Positions 1 through 5,854 of a DNA stretch of 5,854 bases are shown one piece after another. Position 1 is the stretch's first letter. Each line of letters opens with the position of its first letter. The notes below the pieces were generated by a model. The model was given only the letters and a program-made list of their open reading frames with translations. It did not search any database and was not told the origin of the DNA. The translations under genes were made by a program, and so were the position numbers. Source of the DNA: JBBIJH01 sp037446075 (GTDB taxonomy: Bacteria; Bacteroidota; Ignavibacteria; UBA10030; JAHEZR01); NCBI GenBank assembly GCA_037446075.1, contig JBBIJH010000175.1, positions 1 to 5,854 of the forward strand, written 5' to 3'.

Positions 1-294
1 TTCGTGCTGAGTGCGGCTAAGAAGATCGATTCACAGAAGATCAGGGACTACTTTCGAGAGAAAAAGCTGAGATTTGCAACAACTGAGGAGTTGGAAGAAC
101 TGACGGGGCTTGTACCCGGTGCGGTTCCTCCATTTGGAAGGCCCATCACGCCGTTCGAGCTTTACGTCGATCCTTCCATCACAGCAAATGAGAAAATCGC
201 ATTCAATGCCGGCTCACTGACCGATTCAATTATCATGGATTGTAATGATTACTTGAGGATTTCCCAACCGGTGCTGTTTGAGTTTTCGGTGTAG
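1..294 (+). CDS. YbaK/ProX-type aminoacyl-tRNA deacylase, C-terminal part (gene enters from left edge)
   Basis: This is the C-terminal 97 codons of a YbaK/EbsC-ProX domain protein. The family hydrolyses mischarged aminoacyl-tRNA (for example Cys- or Ala-tRNAPro) in trans, or forms the editing domain of ProRS. The sequence shows the family's central motif LTGLVPGAVPPFG, then ELYVDPSI and IAFNAGS, matching the usual order of strands at the C-terminal end of the domain. The family is normally about 150-160 residues, so some 55-60 N-terminal residues, including the region of the catalytic lysine, lie outside the window. The frame is open to base 1. The GTG at 4 falls inside the conserved part of the domain and is not a real start. 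The stop is TAG at 292-294. The next recognisable intact gene is on the opposite strand and about 1 kb away, so this looks like the last gene of its transcript. Substrate specificity cannot be judged from this fragment. Confidence 0.85.
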   Translation, partial: FVLSAAKKIDSQKIRDYFREKKLRFATTEELEELTGLVPGAVPPFGRPITPFELYVDPSITANEKIAFNAGSLTDSIIMDCNDYLRISQPVLFEFSV

Positions 295-298
295 TTTC

Positions 299-490
299 CT
301 TCCCAAGGTGGAGCCACCTTTAGGGCGAACTCCATCTGGCCGTCATCAGAAGAAGCGCAGACTGATGCTGGTCGATCTTGGACGACTCCTCGATCTCTGG
401 ATCGAACATTATGACAAGCTTCCAGAATCCGACCACATCCCATTTCTTCGCCGGAGGGTCGCGGCGGTTGCCCTTCGACGTCAGCTCTAA
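299..490 (+). pseudogene. Possible fragment of an Mrr-like restriction endonuclease C-terminus
   Basis: A plus-strand reading frame (stop at 488-490) contains the segment LMLVDLGRLLDLWIEHYDKL at about 362-421. In Mrr-cat type restriction endonucleases the C-terminal part carries a similar 'ILIDG-x-RL-x-x-L(W/M)IEH' motif, which follows the nuclease core. Only this motif resembles the family. The residues before it (rich in P, G, R and K) and after it do not, and the nuclease core (D-ExK) is absent. The frame begins only inside the end of the upstream deacylase gene and has no credible start. I read it as a relic of a longer, deleted gene. It could equally be a chance resemblance. Confidence 0.25.
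302..325 (+). terminator. Possible hairpin terminator after the ybaK-like gene
   Basis: Eight bases after the stop codon lies an exact inverted repeat, AAGGTG-GAGC-CACCTT (305-320), with a 4-nt loop. It can be extended by CCC (302-304) pairing with GGG (323-325) across a 2-nt bulge. Its position suits a transcription end, but no U-tract follows, so intrinsic termination would be weak. It could also be only a mRNA 3'-end stabilising hairpin. Confidence 0.35.
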
Positions 491-561
491 GCTTCTGCCG
501 CGATGAAATTGCCTTTATTGGCATGGACTCTCCATGCCGCCAAGAGAGCAGTGGGACAAAG

Positions 562-657
562 ATGTTGATTCTAGGCAAGCGTACGGCCGAATTGTTACTG
601 GGAAATGAGAAAATGCCTCGGCAGCGTTACTTGCTGTCTAGGGAAAAGGGCTTCTGA
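562..657 (+). pseudogene. Possible remnant of a UPF0175-family antitoxin
   Basis: An open stretch ending with TGA at 655-657 encodes LGKRTAELLLGNEKMPRQRY followed by LLSREKGF. UPF0175 antitoxins carry a helix-turn-helix-like core of the form 'iSLGKAAELLGlsk-x-x-F-x-x-yLx-x-kGip', and the spacing of LGK, AELL, the K/R-rich turn and the final KG agrees with it. The N-terminal half of a normal UPF0175 protein (about 80 residues) is not recognisable in this frame upstream (about 490-561), and the reading frame ends directly after the motif. The piece sits immediately upstream of a DUF3368 toxin remnant on the same strand, which is the usual order of this pair and is the main support for the call. 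On sequence alone it is weak. Confidence 0.35.
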
Positions 658-690
658 CTTTTCTTGCTTCCGAAAAAGAACCGAGTGTCG

Positions 691-1150
691 CGTCCGATCG
701 CCGTCGCTAATATCTCGGGCCTCATCACCTGGTTCGCCTGCCTACGCTTAGCCCTTTCTACCGCGAAGTGCTCGTTCTCTCAGCAGTCCGTAAAGAGTCC
801 GCCCTCAAGGACGAGGAGAAAACCGGGGATGCTGCCTTCGCATTGCTGATCTCGAGGGCACTTTTCTTCGGGGGCGATGACTACGAGACAGCTCAGGTGA
901 GTCTCTGCTTCGCAAGTTAGATCGAGGAGAGGCCGAAGTTCTATTGCGGCACGGAATCCGAAACGCCGACGTGATATTGATAGATGAGAAACGCGAAAGA
1001 ATCATCGCGGAAAGGGAACGGTCGAACGTGCAAGGTAACTATTACGATCGCTGTTTCCCTCCATCAGCTCGGTATTGTAGACGTCTGGGATTCCGTTCAA
1101 CTAATAAGTTTGTGAAGCAAGCATTGGCGAATCCGTCTCTTGACTCCTGA
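691..1150 (+). pseudogene. Decayed DUF3368 (PIN-like) toxin gene with several frameshifts
   Basis: Homology to DUF3368, a VapC-like PIN-domain RNase family usually paired with UPF0175 antitoxins, can be followed across three frames. Frame 1 at about 697-732 gives IAVANISGLITW, resembling the N-terminal 'vVaNtSPLI' strand. Frame 3 at about 759-840 gives YREVLVLSAVRKES and KDEEKTGDAA, like 'lygeVliPeaVykEl'. Frame 2 at about 845-1036 gives ADLEGTFLRG, an in-frame TGA at 878-880, then LLRKLDRGEAEV and ADVILIDEKRERIIAERE, matching the conserved 'LDxGEAEa' and 'ADllLIDErkgRriA' blocks. Frame 3 at about 1035-1090 gives VSLHQLGIVDV. Frame 2 then resumes with LGFRSTNKFVKQALANP to the stop at 1148-1150, like the C-terminal 'GFrisd-x-l-x-x-aL' helix. 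The block order is correct, and total length (about 150 codons) fits the family. The conserved SPLI proline is glycine here. At least four shifts and one stop mean no functional product. Confidence 0.6.
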
Positions 1151-1300
1151 TCAGATTGTCTGCTAGGCCCCACCCCTACGAGAAATGCGTGGCGCCTGCT
1201 CCGAAGCGAGGAACTGACCTTCTAGGTGGGCTGTGCTCAGCAAGACGTCCAAGATCTAGCGGGAAAGTGCGGGGAGAAATGCCAAACGTTTCTCTAGGGG

Positions 1301-3349
1301 CTATTTCCCCACCCTCATCGGCTCAGCCATGATTCGCTTTTTCTTCAGATCCATGAGTTCGGTTGCTTTCTGTGCAATATGCTCTGCGCTCACCTCGAAT
1401 TCTTTGATCAGCTCCCACGGAGCCCCGGAATCTCCAAAGCGATCCTTCACGCCAACTGCTCCGACGACAAACGGCTGGCCGTAAAGCTCCGGACTTGAGG
1501 CAAGCACCCCAGCGACTCTCCAGGCCAACGCCCCGATTTGGTGCTCTTCGGCTGTGACAACTATGCCCGTCTCCTTCGCTGCGCGAATAAGGGCTTTCTC
1601 ATCGATCGGCTTTAGTGTATGTAAATTGAGGACGCGCGTCCGATACCCGAAATCCTTCCAAAGAATGTAGGCGGCTCTCATCGCTTCGGGCACCATCGGG
1701 CCACAAGCAACGATGCTGAGATCCTCTCCTTCGTTCTCGTACTCTGCCGCTAACACCGTCTCAAAGGCGTCGATGAAGTTCTCCCTCTCTCTCCGGAACC
1801 GAATCACGTTCGCTTGGCCAAAAACAAACGGCGTGCGTTCGTTTGTCACGATCGGAGTCGCTTCTCGGGCGAAGCGGATATACTTCGGGCCGACATGCTT
1901 GAGGAGAAGGTAGACCGTGGCTTTCTTCGTTTCGACGGCATCACAAGGGACTACAACCACCATGTTCGGCAGGCCGCACGTCGCGAAGAGGTCTTCCAGT
2001 GCTTGGTGTGTCGCACCGTCCGGCCCAACAGATACCCCGCCGTGCGCTCCTGCAACGAAAACATTGAAATTGCCGTAGCAAACGGAGACCCTCAGCTGAT
2101 CGAGGTTTCTGGCGGCCGCGAACGTTCCATACGTCCCGAAAACCGGAAGCCTTCCTTCCTTTGCCAAAGCTGCCGCCACCCCTGTCGCCGATTGCTCGGC
2201 GATCCCCATGCTGAGCCAGCGCCTCTTCCGTTCGGGTTTCGCCTGATAGAAATCACTAATCGTGATTGAGCCAGAGATGTCAAGCCCCAGCGCGACGATT
2301 CGCTCGTCATCTCCTCTTTCGGCAAGCGCTTGTCCGAACCCTTTGCGGGTGGGCTCCATTTTCACTTTCATCGAATCGGAACTGTTCCACCAATAATTCC
2401 GGCTAAACTTCGGTACCTTCGCATCCAATTTCTGGTCCACTTCTGCCTGATACTGTTTTGCTCGCTCAAGAAGTTGCTGGTAAGGAATCTTCCCAGTCAA
2501 TCCAAGCTCCTGAAGTCCTTTGAGCATCTCCTCGTAGTTTGGGGCCTTGCCATGCCATCCAGCCACGTTTTCCATAAAGCTGACACCTTTCCCCTTTACC
2601 GTCTCAGCGATAATGAGGACAGGTTTCCCAAGCCCGCTCTTTGCCTTCGTGAGAGCTTCTACAATCTGGTTCATCTCATGACCGTTGATTCGCATTACTT
2701 CCCAGCCGAACCCGCGGTACTTCTCGACGAGCGGTTCGATGTTCATCACCTCCGATACTGGGCCATCGATCTGCAGCTTGTTGTTATCGACGATTCCGAT
2801 CAGGTTGTCGAGATGATAATGGGCAGCTTCCATCGCAGCTTCCCAGATCTGCCCTTCCTGCTGCTCACCATCACCCATGATGCAGAAGGTTCGGTAGCTC
2901 TTGCCATTCAGTTTTGCAGCGATGGCGGTGCCCACGGAAAGACTTAATCCCTGACCGAGGGAGCCTGTTGAGAACTCCACTCCAGGAAGCTTTACCCAAT
3001 GCGGGTGTCCCTGGAATGGAGACCAGAGCTTGCGTAGCAACACGACATCCTCAACAGGGAAATAGCCGGCGAATGCCAGTCCAAGATAGAGGCTCGGCGC
3101 CTTGTGTCCAGTCGACCAGATAACCCGGTCGCGATCTTCCCAGAACGGTTTCTTAGGATCGTGATCAGCAACTTTCAGGTACAGTGCAGCGGTGATATCC
3201 ATGATCGAAAGTGTTCCACCTGAGTGCCCCGATCCTGCAGCGCAGAGTGCGACGAGGTTATATCCACGCATTAAGTTCGCAACCTCGATTAGCTCATCGA
3301 TCGAATAGTCCTTGGTTACTCGCCCTGTCGTTGAATCCCTCAGTGCCAT
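1301..3349 (-). CDS. tkt: Transketolase, full-length, both halves in one polypeptide
   Basis: This thiamine-diphosphate enzyme transfers two-carbon ketol units between sugar phosphates in the cytosol, in the non-oxidative pentose phosphate pathway or the Calvin cycle. Numbering starts from the ATG at 3349 (682 residues). The N-terminal half has SGHSGG (40-45), GHP (114-116), FSTGSLGQGLS, and the ThDP/Mg motif from GDGEQQEGQ (159) to DNN (188-190). H266 lies in GWHGK. The C-terminal half has MGIAEQ with the activating glutamate E385, GAHGGVSVGPDGATHQ with substrate-site H436 and H448, and the C-terminal domain (about 545-660). Local sequence resembles the separate N and C subunits of split transketolases, here joined by a linker near residues 305-335. 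A lysine/arginine-rich tail ends the protein. A segment around 500-545 between the PYR and C domains looks longer than in E. coli TktA. A TTG 15 nt upstream would give 687 residues but overlaps the ribosome-binding site, so I reject it. The gene has no close same-strand intact neighbour and appears to be transcribed alone. Confidence 0.95.
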   Translation of the reverse strand: MALRDSTTGRVTKDYSIDELIEVANLMRGYNLVALCAAGSGHSGGTLSIMDITAALYLKVADHDPKKPFWEDRDRVIWSTGHKAPSLYLGLAFAGYFPVEDVVLLRKLWSPFQGHPHWVKLPGVEFSTGSLGQGLSLSVGTAIAAKLNGKSYRTFCIMGDGEQQEGQIWEAAMEAAHYHLDNLIGIVDNNKLQIDGPVSEVMNIEPLVEKYRGFGWEVMRINGHEMNQIVEALTKAKSGLGKPVLIIAETVKGKGVSFMENVAGWHGKAPNYEEMLKGLQELGLTGKIPYQQLLERAKQYQAEVDQKLDAKVPKFSRNYWWNSSDSMKVKMEPTRKGFGQALAERGDDERIVALGLDISGSITISDFYQAKPERKRRWLSMGIAEQSATGVAAALAKEGRLPVFGTYGTFAAARNLDQLRVSVCYGNFNVFVAGAHGGVSVGPDGATHQALEDLFATCGLPNMVVVVPCDAVETKKATVYLLLKHVGPKYIRFAREATPIVTNERTPFVFGQANVIRFRRERENFIDAFETVLAAEYENEGEDLSIVACGPMVPEAMRAAYILWKDFGYRTRVLNLHTLKPIDEKALIRAAKETGIVVTAEEHQIGALAWRVAGVLASSPELYGQPFVVGAVGVKDRFGDSGAPWELIKEFEVSAEHIAQKATELMDLKKKRIMAEPMRVGK

Positions 3350-3356
3350 GGGATAT

Positions 3357-3361
3357 TCCTT
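3357..3361 (-). promoter_or_regulatory. Shine-Dalgarno AAGGA that fixes the transketolase start
   Basis: On the minus strand AAGGA is followed after 7 nt by the ATG at 3349-3347, which is ideal spacing. The upstream in-frame TTG at 3364-3362 lies immediately before this motif and would put the Shine-Dalgarno sequence inside the coding region, so the ATG is the better start. Confidence 0.75.
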
Positions 3362-3450
3362 CAATGTGAGTGGTCCTGCAACGTTTCTGAGTGCCTAGAA
3401 GGTGGGGATAATCTCGGATCAGGAACTCCTGACCAGTCGAGCCTCACGAC

Positions 3451-3479
3451 AAGGTACAAAAAAGGAGGTTCGATTTCAA
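3451..3479 (-). promoter_or_regulatory. Candidate sigma70-type promoter for transketolase
   Basis: On the minus strand TTGAAA (3479-3474, 5 of 6 matches to the -35 consensus) is followed after exactly 17 nt by TACCTT (3456-3451, 3 of 6 matches to the -10 consensus). Transcription from here would give a leader of about 95 nt before the transketolase ATG. The -10 match is poor. It is the best pair I found by eye in the 240 nt between the protease pseudogene and the transketolase start. Confidence 0.3.
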
Positions 3480-3589
3480 TGGAAATCAGTCCGTCAATTC
3501 GCCGGTTTCCCAGAAATCAAAAAAACGCCATTCCGAAAACTTGGGAAGAGGGAGATTTGTACAAAATGCTTTATCGAGAGGCTCTCGTT

Positions 3590-3957
3590 CTATCGGAAGG
3601 AAATAGCTGGTAGTCGCTTCAGAGTTCTGTTCGTAGGATCTACAACAATGCCGATGGACTCAATGGCTATTTTTCCAAGTAGGGGCGTGCAATCGTCCCA
3701 AAAATGATTTCTCTGGCATTCACTTCTCCTAGGAATTCGATACGAGCCAAGCCGAAGGGGTATTCCTTCACTACACCGTCTGCATGTTCGCAAGACCTTT
3801 TGCCAATCGGCTCAGCGCTTGGTATTAAGCTTTCCGTTGCGCCTGGATCGACGCGGAGCTCAGCCCTGTATTTACCGTTTCCTCCACGAAGGTCTCTCAG
3901 ACAAACTGGAATGTACGTAGGACGGATTCCCTTGTCACTTCGATCATTTTCTCTCAT
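3590..3957 (-). pseudogene. Frameshifted clan AA (retropepsin-like) aspartic protease
   Basis: The ATG at 3957 is preceded by GGGGAG 10 nt upstream and opens a frame encoding KYRAELRVDPGATESLIPS, then HADGVVKEYPFGLARIEF and GEVNAREIIFG, before ending at a TAG at 3669-3667. The overlapping minus frame continues the homology with TPLLGKIAIESIGIVVDPTN and RTLKRLPAISFR to the stop at 3590. Together they reconstruct a protein of about 120 residues, the size of bacterial clan AA retropepsin-like proteins ('RAELLVDTGATDSLlP ... ELADG ... fGlA-IEFmGE ... EPLLGvtALEslGivVDP-N-tLKRLPAI'). The frames join by a -1 shift, equivalent to one lost base, somewhere at about 3680-3705. Two further defects are visible. 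The catalytic D-T/S-G is D37-P38-G39, and about eight residues seem missing after SAE, before PIGKR. The threonine helps hold the active-site aspartates, so activity would be doubtful even if the shift were an assembly error. The pseudogene starts 111 nt after fmdB, on the same strand. Confidence 0.7.
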
Positions 3958-4068
3958 GGCGGTGAATCTCCCCGACGTGAGTCAAGTCAGCGACTAGGGA
4001 AGGCAAGAAGCCCACGACATCTCAATGGGGTCGTATCGGCGTCAGCCACAAGATTCACAATTTCTTTG

Positions 4069-4347
4069 TTATTCGGATGACTCAGGTTTGCCATCTGGGG
4101 ATGAGCTTTTCTCTTCGCCTTTCGCCTTTTTCTTCGTACCCTTGCTCTGAGTGTCCCCGGCCCCACGTTTGTAATCTGTGATGTAGAAGCCTGGGCCTTT
4201 GAATATTAGTCCACTCCCTGCCCCAATGATGCGAGTCAGCGTCTTTTCATGACAGACTGGGCATTGGGTAAGGGGAGGAGCGGTGATCTTCTGGATCTCT
4301 TCAAATTCGTGCCCGCACCTCTTGCAGCGATACTCGTACGTCGGCAT
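4069..4347 (-). CDS. FmdB-family small zinc-ribbon protein
   Basis: This 92-residue protein belongs to the FmdB (CxxC_CxxC_SSSS) putative regulatory protein family. It begins with the family signature MPTYEYRCKRCGHEFE, with C8 and C11 as the first knuckle and C29-P-V-C32 as the second, which together probably bind one zinc. Residues 44-59 carry the second family motif, GSGLIFKGPGFYITDY. From about residue 60 the tail is low-complexity and charged (K, G, E, S), so probably disordered, as is usual in this family. The founding member was proposed to regulate amidase/formamidase expression, but for most members, including this one, the role is unknown. An AAGG at 4358-4355 lies 7 nt before the ATG. 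The gene follows the aminotransferase after 82 nt and could be co-transcribed with it. No amidase gene is nearby. Confidence 0.9.
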   Translation of the reverse strand: MPTYEYRCKRCGHEFEEIQKITAPPLTQCPVCHEKTLTRIIGAGSGLIFKGPGFYITDYKRGAGDTQSKGTKKKAKGEEKSSSPDGKPESSE

Positions 4348-4429
4348 TCTCTTGCCTTAGGGAAGATGGCTACGAAACGTTATTGACAACTACCTGTAAA
4401 TTTAACAAACAGCATGAACAGTTTCAAAC

Positions 4430-5626
4430 TCAGTCGGATAGGAGCTCGACACCTTCGCGGAGCCTTTGGATTGCTTTTTCCAGGTCTTCCATCGAGCAGG
4501 CATAGGACAATCGGATGTGATTCCGAGAACCGAAGGCAGTCCCCGGCACCGTTGCCACATGGACCTGGGTCAAGAAGAATTGGCTGAGGTCGTCCGCGGT
4601 TGCGATCTTCTTCCTCCCGAAGGTTCCTCCCAGGAGCGCTTTGATGTTCGGGAAAAGATAGAATGCACCTTGTGGAGATGTACACGCAAAACCCGGCATC
4701 CGTTGAAGCTCTCGATACAGGAAATCCCTGCGACGCTTGAACTCTTCGACCATTGCCTTCGTGGCATCATCTCCTTGTTTTAAGGCGGCGAGAGCGGCTC
4801 GCTGTGAAATAGAGGAAGCATTCGACGTCGTCTGGCTCTGCACTTTTTCAGCTGCTGCGACAATCTCCGGATTCGCCCCGAGATATCCAATTCGCCATCC
4901 CGTCATCGCATAGGCCTTGGACACACCGTTCACTGTGATGACTTGGTCTCGGATGGACTCAATCGATCCGATGCTGAAGTGGCGCACATCATCATAAATG
5001 ACCTTTTCATAGATCTCGTCGGAGATGACGTAAATGCCGGTCTTTGCGATGATCTCGCCCAGCCCCATGATTTCGTTTTCACTATAGACGACCCCGGATG
5101 GATTGCATGGTGAATTGAAAATGAGCGCTTTTGTCTTTCTTGATATCGCACGACGCAATTGTTGTGGCGTAACTTTTCCGTTGGTCCTCTCCTCAGCTTT
5201 GATGACCTTCGGCACGGCATCCACGAGCTTCACCATGTCGGGATAACTCACCCAATACGGCGATAGGATGATGACTTCGTCTCCCTTGTTGCAGATGGCC
5301 TGCAAGGCGTTAAAGATCGAGTGCTTAGCTCCGCAGGAAACCAGGATTTGAGAAGGATGGAAATGCAAGTTATTCTCTCTACGGAATTTCTCTGCAATCG
5401 CTTTCCGCAGTTCGGGAATACCTTCGTTTGCCGTGTACTTCGTGAAGTTCTCATTGATCGCGGCGATGGCGGCTTGCTTCACATGTTCAGGGGTCGGGAA
5501 GTCGGGCTCTCCTGCCGTCAGGCTCACGACCTCGATTCCGTTCGCTCGCATATCGCGTGCGATGCTCGATAGCAGGAGCGTGGCGGACTTCTCCACGCCA
5601 GCAACTTTCTTTGAGAGAGGAAGCAT
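4430..5626 (-). CDS. Aspartate-type aminotransferase, class I/II (subgroup 1b), PLP-dependent
   Basis: This 398-residue cytosolic fold-type I enzyme probably interconverts aspartate plus 2-oxoglutarate with oxaloacetate plus glutamate. Visible landmarks are LTAGEPDFPTPEH (36-48), KYTANEGIPELR (63-74, with Y64), SPYWVSYPD (122-130, W125 stacking on PLP), NSPCNPSG with N175, SDEIYEK with D203 and Y206, and the Schiff-base lysine K237 in SKAYAMTGWRIGY with phosphate-binding R245. R372 in IRLSYA binds the substrate alpha-carboxylate. Length and the N-terminus (LSKKVAGVEKSAT) match subgroup 1b enzymes such as that of Thermus. Some members of this subgroup also accept prephenate (arogenate route to Phe/Tyr) or other amino donors, and I cannot decide between these by eye. 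The ATG at 5626 has no recognisable Shine-Dalgarno sequence and follows the coaD stop by only 9 nt, which suggests translational coupling in one operon. Confidence 0.93.
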   Translation of the reverse strand: MLPLSKKVAGVEKSATLLLSSIARDMRANGIEVVSLTAGEPDFPTPEHVKQAAIAAINENFTKYTANEGIPELRKAIAEKFRRENNLHFHPSQILVSCGAKHSIFNALQAICNKGDEVIILSPYWVSYPDMVKLVDAVPKVIKAEERTNGKVTPQQLRRAISRKTKALIFNSPCNPSGVVYSENEIMGLGEIIAKTGIYVISDEIYEKVIYDDVRHFSIGSIESIRDQVITVNGVSKAYAMTGWRIGYLGANPEIVAAAEKVQSQTTSNASSISQRAALAALKQGDDATKAMVEEFKRRRDFLYRELQRMPGFACTSPQGAFYLFPNIKALLGGTFGRKKIATADDLSQFFLTQVHVATVPGTAFGSRNHIRLSYACSMEDLEKAIQRLREGVELLSD

Positions 5627-5635
5627 GGGTTTGTT

Positions 5636-5854
5636 CTACGGCCGGGCTTTGAAAGGGAATTTCTTGGCTAGCATACGGGAGACGTATCGCGGCACGAATT
5701 CATTCACTCCACCACCGAGAGAAGCAATCTCCCGCACGATCCGCGAATTAAGGTACGTGTACCGTTCGTGAGGCATGAGATACACGGTGAAGATCTCTTT
5801 TGCAAGCTTTCGGTTCATCAGGGCCATCTGGAACTCATACTCGAAGTCGGTCAC
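5636..5854 (-). CDS. coaD: Pantetheine-phosphate adenylyltransferase (PPAT), C-terminal part, cut by right edge
   Basis: These last 73 codons encode the C-terminal part of CoaD, which adenylylates 4'-phosphopantetheine with ATP to give dephospho-CoA, the penultimate step of CoA synthesis. The motifs FEYEFQMALMNRKL, then VYLMPHERYTYLNSRIVREI, then GGGVNEFVPRYV match the family block by block. In E. coli the corresponding residues are FEYEMQLAHMNRHL, the S-S-S-L-V-K-E-(V/I) helix that contacts the nucleotide, and the closing 'DVTHFLPENV' segment. The family is about 160-170 residues, so roughly 95 N-terminal residues, with the HxGH nucleotide-binding motif, lie beyond the window. The GTG at the very edge is an internal valine, not a start. 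The stop at 5638-5636 is 9 nt before the aminotransferase ATG, which implies a shared transcript. Confidence 0.92.
   Translation of the reverse strand: MTDFEYEFQMALMNRKLAKEIFTVYLMPHERYTYLNSRIVREIASLGGGVNEFVPRYVSRMLAKKFPFKARP

Noticed and set aside
249..578. 109-codon minus-strand ORF across the end of the deacylase gene and the following gap
   Set aside because: Its composition is rich in R, S and P with no motif. It overlaps the real deacylase C-terminus and the plus-strand relics, which explain the sequence better.
1274..1294. GAGAAA/TTTCTC inverted repeat just beyond the transketolase stop, as a terminator
   Set aside because: It has only 6 base pairs, mostly A-T, a 9-nt loop and no U-tract, so it is too weak to call.
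2330..2947. 205-codon plus-strand ORF opposite the transketolase
   Set aside because: It lies wholly antisense to well-supported, conserved coding sequence, and its translation shows no recognisable family features.
3362..3364. TTG as the transketolase start (687 residues)
   Set aside because: The ATG 15 nt downstream has an AAGGA at 7-nt spacing, and that motif would be inside the coding sequence if the TTG were used.
3402..3707. 101-codon plus-strand ORF in the gap upstream of transketolase
   Set aside because: It overlaps the 3' half of the protease pseudogene on the opposite strand and has no recognisable domain.
3962..4058. 8-bp inverted repeat GTGAATCT / AGATTCAC flanking the fmdB-protease gap
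   Set aside because: It is 81 nt apart, short and imperfect beyond 8 bp. This is expected by chance, and no transposase or target duplication accompanies it.
4383..4388. Perfect plus-strand TTGACA as a -35 box
   Set aside because: No acceptable -10 follows at 16-18 nt, and no plus-strand gene lies downstream.

Overview
The window is bacterial chromosomal DNA of roughly 50% GC. Shine-Dalgarno sequences are visible before two of the genes. No phage, IS or plasmid gene is intact. The proteins (a transketolase joining both 'split-type' halves, a coaD-aminotransferase pair, an FmdB zinc ribbon) and the remnants of DUF3368/UPF0175 and clan AA protease genes suggest an uncultivated, deep-branching environmental lineage such as Nitrospirota, Methylomirabilota or Acidobacteriota. 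This placement is a guess from gene content, not a phylogenetic result.

Layout, left to right. Positions 1-294 hold the C-terminal part of a plus-strand YbaK/ProX-type aminoacyl-tRNA deacylase, followed by a short hairpin. Positions 295-1300 contain no intact gene. They hold plus-strand coding debris: a doubtful piece of an Mrr-like restriction endonuclease (about 300-490), a possible UPF0175 antitoxin remnant (about 562-657) and a clearer but multiply frameshifted DUF3368 PIN-like toxin remnant (about 691-1150). The last two are in the order normal for this toxin-antitoxin pair.

From 1301 to the right edge everything recognisable is on the minus strand. In transcription order (right to left) these are the C-terminal end of coaD (coenzyme A synthesis), a class I PLP-dependent aspartate-type aminotransferase 9 nt downstream, a small FmdB-family zinc-ribbon protein, a frameshifted retropepsin-like (clan AA) aspartic protease gene, and a full-length transketolase. 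The transketolase starts at the ATG at 3349, which has a good Shine-Dalgarno sequence, and not at the TTG five codons upstream. The 240 nt upstream of it probably carry its own promoter.

Functionally the intact genes are housekeeping: carbon-sugar interconversion, amino-acid transamination, CoA synthesis and tRNA proofreading. I found no intact novel system. The most interesting signals are the decayed genes on either side of the transketolase. The large housekeeping ORFs are uninterrupted, so random sequencing error is an unlikely cause of all the frameshifts, although it could explain the single shift in the protease.
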